Assembly: GCA_913052275.1 (NCBI GenBank)
Contig: CAJXDX010000124.1
Coordinates: 1-5,330 of the forward strand
Origin: an uncultured Pseudomonadota bacterium
GTDB lineage: Bacteria > SAR324 > NAC60-12
Length of the DNA stretch: 5,330 nt
Direction of reading: 5' to 3'
Below the pieces are notes generated by a model. It was not told the DNA's origin. It made no database searches and saw only the letters and a program-made list of their open reading frames with translations. Below, piece after piece: positions 1 through 4,393 of the stretch (the stretch's first letter is position 1; every line of letters starts with the position of its first letter). Position numbers and translations under genes: made by a program.

Positions 1-11
1 TTTGCCCGCAT
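1..11 (-). CDS. 5' end of a gene running out of the window (partial)
   Basis: Only three full codons (Met-Arg-Ala) lie inside the window, so the product cannot be identified. The call rests on context. An ATG at 11..9 is preceded at a 9-nt spacing by GGAG, the best ribosome-binding site seen in the window, and a TATAAT box sits about 50 nt further upstream. The frame is open back to a stop roughly 14 codons upstream, and a TTG five codons upstream is a less likely alternative start. The gene would follow lptE in the same direction. In many proteobacteria the gene after lptE is holA (DNA polymerase III delta subunit), but three codons cannot test that. Confidence 0.35.
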
Positions 12-20
12 CCTAATTTT

Positions 21-24
21 CTCC
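21..24 (-). promoter_or_regulatory. Shine-Dalgarno sequence for the left-edge gene
   Basis: On the minus strand the sequence reads TTGGAGAAAATTAGGATG. GGAG is followed by 9 nt and then ATG, within the normal SD spacing range. It selects the ATG at position 11 over the TTG that overlaps the SD itself. No other start in this window has an SD this clear. Confidence 0.45.
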
Positions 25-62
25 AAGAAGAATGCTTTAAAAAGTTATAGAATTAACCCTTC

Positions 63-68
63 ATTATA
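63..68 (-). promoter_or_regulatory. -10 box (TATAAT) upstream of the left-edge gene
   Basis: The minus strand reads TAATGTATAATGAAGG, a perfect TATAAT hexamer. Transcription would start near position 56 and give a leader of about 45 nt before the ATG at 11. No good -35 hexamer is visible at 16-18 nt spacing (the candidates are T- and C-rich), so this is either an activator-dependent promoter or chance in AT-rich DNA. Confidence 0.35.
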
Positions 69-95
69 CATTATTTCCCAGAGCAGAAAAGATTT

Positions 96-123
96 TTCTA
101 GAATTTATTTCATGATTCTAAAA
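96..123 (-). terminator. Weak AT-rich hairpin after lptE
   Basis: In minus-strand RNA, UUUUAGAAU (123..115) can pair with AUUCUAGAA (104..96). This gives a 9-bp stem with one G-U pair and a 10-nt loop, starting 8 nt after the lptE stop. The stem is almost all A-U and the sequence that follows (AAATCTTTTC) is not a clean U tract. It is at best a leaky terminator or an mRNA 3'-end stabiliser. Confidence 0.2.
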
Positions 124-131
124 GACCCAGC

Positions 132-746
132 TTAAAAATTAGTAAAGATGCGGTCATAAAGTTTTTGTGCAAATCGATTGATTAATTCACGAATGTTTCC
201 TGAAAGCGTCAAACTGGAAGCATTCTCAATTTGATTCCCTTCAGACTCAGCAATTTTTACCTGGATCATTTTTTCTTCCCAGACACTGTTGCCTGTACGC
301 CTGTCTTCCAGAATTGCCTTGCCTTTAAGTACCGCTTTAGTACCTGTTGAAATCTGGTCTTTGCTTAATCCTGAAGAAGGCAATTCCAAATTAAACAAAG
401 TAACACTCAGTCTAAGGTCGGCCTGTCCGGAAGACAGCAGTTTCACTGAACTGTTGGATTGAAGCAACCCTTTAAGCTGCTCTGCCAGATCCGTTTCCAA
501 TCCTGCTTTAAATGTCCTGTTTTGGATTGGAAGAACTGAAAGAGATTTGGCGTCATTGGGCAAAACCGGATTGCTTCCTTCAATTACATAACCACAGGAT
601 GAAATTAAAATACAGAATGAAACTGCTATAATGTTATTTAATAATAGAATAATTTTATTTTCTTTAAATGCAGAATAGCGATTCAGATAAATTTGTAAGT
701 TGCCCACCTGAAGAAATCTGGATTGATCAGAACGATATTTTGACAA
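132..746 (-). CDS. lptE: LPS assembly lipoprotein LptE
   Basis: LptE is an outer-membrane lipoprotein that sits inside the LptD barrel and helps insert lipopolysaccharide into the outer leaflet. As read, the ORF is 204 codons. A hydrophobic segment (about residues 32-47) leads to a lipobox I-S-S-C with lipidated Cys51, followed by GY, the C-G-Y start typical of mature LptE. Then come LPND...SVLPIQNRTFKAGLETDLAEQL (about 62-91), the family's conserved strand and first helix, a strand region (about 99-157) and a C-terminal amphipathic helix (about 181-200). The mature part, about 154 residues, is normal for the family. The start is uncertain. This frame has no ATG before the signal sequence. 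Candidates are TTG at 746, GTG at 707 and CTG at 686, none with an SD. The shorter forms give a more usual signal peptide (31-38 residues). It lies downstream of the FIST gene with a 96-nt gap. Family assignment is good and the 5' end is weak. Confidence 0.85.
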   Translation of the reverse strand: MSKYRSDQSRFLQVGNLQIYLNRYSAFKENKIILLLNNIIAVSFCILISSCGYVIEGSNPVLPNDAKSLSVLPIQNRTFKAGLETDLAEQLKGLLQSNSSVKLLSSGQADLRLSVTLFNLELPSSGLSKDQISTGTKAVLKGKAILEDRRTGNSVWEEKMIQVKIAESEGNQIENASSLTLSGNIRELINRFAQKLYDRIFTNF

Positions 747-769
747 GTTTAAAAAAGTTCATTTTTATA

Positions 770-812
770 AGAAAATTTCTGCAATTGTATTAAATACAAT
801 AATTCATGAATT
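770..812. promoter_or_regulatory. Three consecutive palindromes upstream of lptE (operator-like)
   Basis: Three dyads lie close together in the 96-bp gap before lptE: AGAAAATTTCT (770-780, 5-bp arms with one central base), ATTGTATTAAATACAAT (784-800, perfect 8-bp arms with one central base) and AATTCATGAATT (801-812, perfect 12-bp palindrome). On the minus strand a TATAAA hexamer (769..764) lies just downstream of them, so a dimeric regulator bound here could control lptE. The dyads are too AT-rich, and lack a U tract, to be a good terminator for the FIST gene. The binding protein cannot be named from the sequence. Confidence 0.35.
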
Positions 813-842
813 TTGTCATATATAGGCAGGATATAAAGAAAA

Positions 843-2018
843 TTATAAATAAACCAGTACAAGTACGCCCGTATAAGTATATAACTGAACTCCCTGTGGC
901 ATCTGCGCCAACTCATAAGCACCAAAAAAACCTATCAGAGGAAACTCTCCCAGTATTTCTCTGATAATTTGCGTATCCACATTGGACCGTCCATAAAGGG
1001 CTTCACCACGAGAGGAGCAGTTAAAATAGATTCCAAAATTTGGTGTTTTACTATTTTTGTTTTTTAAACGTGTAAGCATTGCCCTGATGTCAATTTCTGC
1101 AGATTTGTGGTTGCGATAAGCAAAAGAAACAACACCGCCCTGATGAACAATTTGTGAGGTGGTTATTCCTTGTGAAGTCACATCTACTCCTGTTACATGT
1201 CGAGCCATTGCCCCTTCACCGGTAAAAACAGGTTTTTCAGGAACGAGTGGAAAGCTAAGCAGCAATTGCTGTGCAGCTTCCTCCATGTCCTTGAACTGAA
1301 ATTCCTTGGCAACCTCTGTAAACACTTCCAGTGCAGGCTTGCCGTCAAGGGAAAGTATCAAATCATCCTTGATTTCAGTTACAAACATCGGTTCACCCAG
1401 TGTGGCACAGGATTGAGTAACTCCTGCAACAAACTCAGTCATTCCAGTCATTGCCAGTCCGCCTGCGCCATTAAGAGTAACAATGTTCGGACCAAATTGA
1501 ATTGAAGTTTCCTTGCTCCCGTCATTGCAGGATCCTCCGCCATATACCGACAGACTGCTTTTGAGATAATTAAACATGTTAATAAAATTATGAGGCTGAT
1601 GCTGGTATACATCAGGAAAGAAGAAAAAAAGTGAATTCTCATCACCGAAATCGTCCAGCGCCTCACGGAGCTGCTGAGTTACACCTGCACTGTGTTCCAG
1701 TTCCTGATATTTAGCTAAAGCCTGCAGACGCAATTCCGGAGTAAATCCTGCCATTAATACTAATCCCGGCCCCTGAGTGATTTCACCTTCACCGGTAATC
1801 ACCCCCATTCCGCTGCATCCAGCGATACATTCACATTTAGTCTGTTCCCGGATTAATTCATGCAGCCGTCCTGCATGGACAAAATGATCCGGAGTAAAAA
1901 AAATCATCACCCAATGAACTTTCGGAAGATTTACTTCTTTAATTGCAGAGTTAAGTACTTCCGCTACTGCAGCTTCAGGATTTGATTCTCTTGATACTCC
2001 TACGCCTATACGATTCAC
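843..2018 (-). CDS. FIST-domain protein (stand-alone FIST_N + FIST_C sensor)
   Basis: This 391-aa soluble protein contains only the two halves of a FIST module. FIST_N spans about residues 30-215, including ECIAGCSGMGVITGEGEI (63-80) and the YGGGSCNDG segment (159-167). FIST_C spans about 225-375 and ends in the typical YFNCSSRGEALYG (331-343) and PLIGFFGAYELA (360-371) motifs. There is no signal peptide, membrane helix or attached kinase, GGDEF or methyl-accepting domain. FIST domains are regarded as small-ligand sensors. One stand-alone subset, NosP, binds haem and nitric oxide and usually lies beside a histidine kinase. Several histidines are present (for example 35, 45, 48, 53, 274, 292), but I cannot assign a haem ligand and no kinase is visible here. 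The start is GTG at 2018 with only a weak GGA 9 nt upstream, and no in-frame ATG is nearby. It is divergent from the small lipoprotein gene and co-directional with lptE. Confidence 0.88.
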   Translation of the reverse strand: MNRIGVGVSRESNPEAAVAEVLNSAIKEVNLPKVHWVMIFFTPDHFVHAGRLHELIREQTKCECIAGCSGMGVITGEGEITQGPGLVLMAGFTPELRLQALAKYQELEHSAGVTQQLREALDDFGDENSLFFFFPDVYQHQPHNFINMFNYLKSSLSVYGGGSCNDGSKETSIQFGPNIVTLNGAGGLAMTGMTEFVAGVTQSCATLGEPMFVTEIKDDLILSLDGKPALEVFTEVAKEFQFKDMEEAAQQLLLSFPLVPEKPVFTGEGAMARHVTGVDVTSQGITTSQIVHQGGVVSFAYRNHKSAEIDIRAMLTRLKNKNSKTPNFGIYFNCSSRGEALYGRSNVDTQIIREILGEFPLIGFFGAYELAQMPQGVQLYTYTGVLVLVYL

Positions 2019-2030
2019 AGCAAAATATCC

Positions 2031-2102
2031 AAATATCAGTTAAAGTAAACTTGGCACTCTGATTGCTCTTGATAAAACATAGCAAGGAAAAATATCGGTT
2101 AA
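2031..2102. repeat. 13-bp near-identical direct repeat flanking the sigma-54 element
   Basis: AAATATCAGTTAA (2031-2043) and AAATATCGGTTAA (2090-2102) match at 12 of 13 positions, 59 bp apart start to start. A third partial copy, AAATATC, lies at 2023-2029. The two long copies bracket the -24/-12 promoter: one ends 7 bp before the TTGGCAC, the other starts about 12 bp after the predicted transcription start. They may be binding sites for a regulator of the divergent FIST/lipoprotein region, but chance in AT-rich DNA is not excluded. Confidence 0.4.
2051..2067 (+). promoter_or_regulatory. Sigma-54 (RpoN) -24/-12 promoter for the small lipoprotein gene
   Basis: The sequence TTGGCACTCTGATTGCT matches the known core YTGGCAC-N5-TTGCW at every defined position. 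GG of the -24 element is at 2053-2054 and GC of the -12 element at 2065-2066, with the obligatory 10 bases between them. Transcription would start near 2077-2078 and run rightward, giving a leader of about 110 nt before the ATG at 2187. RpoN promoters need an AAA+ enhancer-binding protein. Its sites normally lie 80-150 bp upstream, which would place them inside the 5' part of the FIST gene. No such site is recognised by eye. Confidence 0.55.
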
Positions 2103-2127
2103 TTTTTATTTATGCATTTATTCAAAT

Positions 2128-2143
2128 AAGTCTGACTTAAGTC
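2128..2143. promoter_or_regulatory. Overlapping palindromes (operator-like)
   Basis: The segment AAGTCTGACTTAAGTC contains two overlapping dyads: AAGTC-T-GACTT (2128-2138) and the perfect palindrome GACTTAAGTC (2134-2143). The half-site AAGTC therefore occurs three times in alternating orientation. The cluster is centred about 48 bp upstream of the start predicted from the TATAAT box at 2172, a usual place for an activator, and it lies inside the leader of the predicted sigma-54 transcript. Confidence 0.3.
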
Positions 2144-2148
2144 CATGA

Positions 2149-2177
2149 TTACCTAAAGATACCACAGACTGTATAAT
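2149..2177 (+). promoter_or_regulatory. Sigma-70-type promoter directly before the small lipoprotein gene
   Basis: A perfect -10 hexamer TATAAT (2172-2177) is preceded at 17 bp by TTACCT (2149-2154), a poor -35 (three of six matches to TTGACA). The expected start is near 2184, only about 3 nt before the ATG at 2187, so the mRNA would be almost leaderless. The lack of any SD before that ATG fits this. The weak -35 suggests low basal or activator-dependent use. Confidence 0.45.
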
Positions 2178-2186
2178 AGTTCTGCC

Positions 2187-2465
2187 ATGTTTTTTTTATC
2201 GGACAATCAATCAATTCTGAAAAAGCTCCTATCTGTCTGCAAATTTTTACTGAGTACAGTTATTGTGGCAGGATTAGTTTTTGAATTGGCTGGATGTGGC
2301 GGTGGGCCAATTTGGAAAAATCATGGAGACAGTTGTATCAGCATCTCTGAGAACCCCCCTTTAAAAAGAGTTATAAATTATACTGATTATGACTTGTGCG
2401 AACGAAAATTATCTCCACGTAAAGCGCCAAATCCACAGACACGCCCTAATAACGTGAAAGATTAA
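2187..2465 (+). CDS. Small predicted lipoprotein, function unknown
   Basis: The product has 92 residues. A basic patch (LKKLL, 11-15) and hydrophobic segment (about 20-34) end in the lipobox L-A-G-C, with lipidated Cys37. Gly at +2 rather than Asp suggests, by the enterobacterial rule, outer-membrane sorting. The mature 56 residues begin CGGGPIWKNHG, include Cys50 and Cys71 that could form a disulfide in the periplasm, and end in a Pro/Lys/Asn-rich, probably disordered tail (74-92). I do not recognise the family. The GPIW after the Cys faintly recalls the CGxKGPLY start of LptM (YifL), a partner of LptD/LptE, but it is one residue closer to the Cys and the rest does not match. The ATG has no SD and is followed by eight T's. 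The CTG at codon 11 is an alternative start. It is the only confident plus-strand gene and ends 16 bp from the converging miaB stop. Confidence 0.7.
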   Translation: MFFLSDNQSILKKLLSVCKFLLSTVIVAGLVFELAGCGGGPIWKNHGDSCISISENPPLKRVINYTDYDLCERKLSPRKAPNPQTRPNNVKD

Positions 2466-2481
2466 GCCTGTCTGCAAAGGA

Positions 2482-3852
2482 TTATATGCCTGGGGAATAG
2501 ATTGCAGATGATGGTACTGCTTCTAAAGAATTTTGATTCGCCTTAGTGATTAGCACAGTCATGAGATCTCCGGCTTTTTTGGTGGAATTTTTTATGAAAA
2601 CAGGATGGTTCCCTCGTGTACGTCCTGCCGCTGTGTTTGCTTTGCGGTGATGATTCCCTTCAATTAAAACTTCCTGTTCAGTTCCGACTAGGGCCTGAAA
2701 TTTTTCCCGAACTATTTTTTCCTGTATTTCCAGCAGGATCTTTAAGCGTTCTGATTTCACACTTTCAGATAAATGCCCGGGATAATTAGCCGCTCGTGTG
2801 CCAGGACGCGGTGAATATTTGAATGAGTAAATTAAATCAAATCGTATTTTTCGAACAGCCTCAATTGTCATTTCGAACTCTTCATCTGTTTCCCCGGGGA
2901 ATCCTACTATTAAATCTGTTGAAAGAGTGGCGTTTGGAAGCCGTTCCCTCAGCATAGCAACTTTTTGATAATAAGTTTCCATTGTATACCAGCGTCTCAT
3001 CCTGCGCAGAACTCGATCTGAACCAGATTGAAGAGGAAGGTGAAGTTGTTCACATAGAGAGGGTAATGAGGCAATTGCGTCTGCCAGTTTTTCATGAAAA
3101 TCTTTGGGGTGTGGAGAAGTAAATCGCAGGCGCTGCAAACCATCGAGTTTGTCCAGTCGTTGCAAAAGCTCCACAAAATCCACACCGTTTGCTTTATAAG
3201 AATTTACATTTTGACCCAGCAGGCATATTTCCCTTGTTCCAGTTGAAACCAAACGTTCCGCCTCTGCAATAATTTGATCCGGTTCACGGCTTACTTCCAG
3301 TCCCCTGGTAACTGGTACAACGCAGAAAGAACAATAATTATTACACCCTTTAGTTATTGTCAGATGAGCTTTGATTCCGGAATGCTGAAGCTTTTGATAA
3401 GTATATTCCGGAATAAAATTACGTACCTTCTGCCTGTCATAACGCTGGGTCTTAGTGATTTTTTCCCCCTTGTGTACTTTTCTGAGCATCCGGGGCAGTT
3501 CAAATAAATTGTCCGTTCCAAAAACAAAGTCGACGTTAGAATCCCTTCGCAAAATTGCTTCTCCCTCCTGCTGTGCCACACAACCGCCTACCCCTATTTT
3601 TAATTCAGGATTCGCTGTTTTGAGATCTCTTAAGCGTCCCAATTCACTGTAAACTTTGTGCTCTGCTTTTTCACGGATAGAGCAAGTATTGAGAATAATC
3701 AGATCAGCATCCTCCTGAGAGTCTGTATGGAAGTAATTTTCATGCCTTAGAACTTCAAACATTTTATCGGTGTCATATTCATTCATCTGACAGCCGTAGG
3801 TCTGGATGAATACCTTTTTACCTTTTGCAGTGTTTTGGGAACAACTTTTCAT
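2482..3852 (-). CDS. miaB: tRNA-2-methylthio-N6-dimethylallyladenosine synthase MiaB
   Basis: MiaB is a radical-SAM methylthiotransferase that converts i6A37 to ms2i6A37 in tRNAs reading UNN codons, using two [4Fe-4S] clusters and S-adenosylmethionine. The N-terminal UPF0004 domain carries the three auxiliary-cluster cysteines: QTYGCQMNEYD (Cys21), LNTCSIREKAEHK (Cys57) and VGGCVAQQEGE (Cys91). The radical-SAM core has KGCNNYCSFCVVPVTRG with the CxxxCxxC set Cys170, Cys174 and Cys177, followed by REICLLGQNVNSY, PHPKDF, HLPLQSGS, STDLIVGFPGET and YSFKYSPRPGT. A C-terminal TRAM domain (about 382-444, with GRTRGNHPVFI) binds tRNA. At 456 aa all expected parts are present. I chose ATG at 3852; a TTG one codon upstream extends the frame but is less likely. 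No SD is visible. It lies 95 nt downstream of the 125-aa gene, in the same direction as miaA, which supplies its substrate. Confidence 0.97.
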   Translation of the reverse strand: MKSCSQNTAKGKKVFIQTYGCQMNEYDTDKMFEVLRHENYFHTDSQEDADLIILNTCSIREKAEHKVYSELGRLRDLKTANPELKIGVGGCVAQQEGEAILRRDSNVDFVFGTDNLFELPRMLRKVHKGEKITKTQRYDRQKVRNFIPEYTYQKLQHSGIKAHLTITKGCNNYCSFCVVPVTRGLEVSREPDQIIAEAERLVSTGTREICLLGQNVNSYKANGVDFVELLQRLDKLDGLQRLRFTSPHPKDFHEKLADAIASLPSLCEQLHLPLQSGSDRVLRRMRRWYTMETYYQKVAMLRERLPNATLSTDLIVGFPGETDEEFEMTIEAVRKIRFDLIYSFKYSPRPGTRAANYPGHLSESVKSERLKILLEIQEKIVREKFQALVGTEQEVLIEGNHHRKANTAAGRTRGNHPVFIKNSTKKAGDLMTVLITKANQNSLEAVPSSAIYSPGI

Positions 3853-3947
3853 CAAAGCATTAAAAATAAATAATTGCAGAAAGTTGAAACGTGAAGCGCA
3901 GTCTTTATATTTAATTCTTAATCAATTTTTTTACTGACTGTAAGAGC

Positions 3948-4325
3948 TTAAATTTCAGTCAGCTCAAGTTCCTGAACACAAATTCCCTCTGCTACATTCC
4001 AGAGATTCCTGGGGAATTCGGCGTAATAATCTTTGCCATTACGTCGCCAGAGGGTTTCCTCAAACTGCATCCCGTGGGCTGTTGGTTTGACGAATTCATA
4101 CCATTCATTGTGATACAGAACTTCAAATTTATCAGCAGCATATTTACTGCCGTCTTGTGAGGAAAACATATTTTTTGAGTTTATCTGGCTCTCATCCTTT
4201 TCGGAGATCGAAAATGTCATGCGAAAGTCAAACTTGCCCCATTGAAAATGAACAAACTGGGAATCAATGCCTGATTCAGCTTTGAAAATATGGTAGTTTT
4301 GATGATCAACAGTATAGTTTTTCAC
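3948..4325 (-). CDS. Unrecognised 125-aa protein between miaA and miaB
   Basis: I do not recognise this family. The protein is soluble-looking: no signal peptide, no membrane helix and one cysteine (116). It is rich in aromatics (22 Phe/Tyr/Trp of 125, with Trp at 29, 75, 93 and 109). The pattern of short alternating hydrophobic stretches (FVHFQWGKFDFRMTFSI, 24-40; KFEVLYHNEWYEFV, 66-79) suggests a mainly beta fold, and YYAEFPRNLW (100-109) is the most motif-like segment. The start must be GTG at 4325, because a stop lies five codons upstream and no in-frame ATG precedes it. There is no SD. It lies 68 nt after miaA and about 95 nt before miaB, in the same direction, so co-transcription is likely. 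Position alone suggests a link to tRNA modification or a passenger role. No other gene overlaps this ORF on either strand, which supports it being real. Confidence 0.7.
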   Translation of the reverse strand: MKNYTVDHQNYHIFKAESGIDSQFVHFQWGKFDFRMTFSISEKDESQINSKNMFSSQDGSKYAADKFEVLYHNEWYEFVKPTAHGMQFEETLWRRNGKDYYAEFPRNLWNVAEGICVQELELTEI

Positions 4326-4347
4326 AGTGATACTATTCAGTTTATTA

Positions 4348-4368
4348 TTGGTATTTGCCTAAATCCAA
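4348..4368. other. Small stem-loop in the miaA-to-hypothetical gap
   Basis: TTGG-T-ATTT (4348-4356) can pair with AAATCCAA (4361-4368), giving an 8-bp stem with one bulged T and a GCCT loop. In minus-strand RNA it sits 22 nt before the GTG of the 125-aa gene. No U tract follows, so it is not a standard terminator. It could be a processing or attenuation element, or chance. Confidence 0.25.
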
Positions 4369-4393
4369 GGTGTTATTTTCCTGCAGAAAGCAC

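Noticed and set aside
747..756. TTTAAAC as a programmed -1 frameshift site before lptE
   Set aside because: The heptamer is in the wrong phase for the upstream short frame, and joining to lptE would need a +1 shift instead.
1403..1408. A second TGGCAC (sigma-54 -24-like) on the plus strand
   Set aside because: No TTGC follows at the required distance and it lies deep inside the FIST gene.
1197..1505. 102-codon plus-strand ORF inside the FIST gene
   Set aside because: It is antisense to a well-supported FIST coding region, has no recognisable domain and looks like a shadow frame.
2471..2508. Inverted repeat TCTGCAA / TTGCAGA across the convergent stops as a bidirectional terminator
   Set aside because: The stem is only 7 bp with a 24-nt loop, and there is no U tract on either strand.
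2798..2803. TGGCAC on the minus strand inside miaB
   Set aside because: The -12 position reads CGGC, not TTGC, and the site is in the middle of a coding region.
3573..3578. Another minus-strand TGGCAC inside miaB
   Set aside because: The -12 position reads GAGG, so the GC doublet is missing.
3853..3855. TTG start giving miaB an extra first codon
   Set aside because: An ATG follows immediately at 3852, no SD favours the TTG, and MiaB proteins do not need the extra residue.
3931..3943. TTACTGACTGTAA as a terminator after the 125-aa gene
   Set aside because: Only 4 bp pair, and the minus strand has an A run rather than a U run after it.
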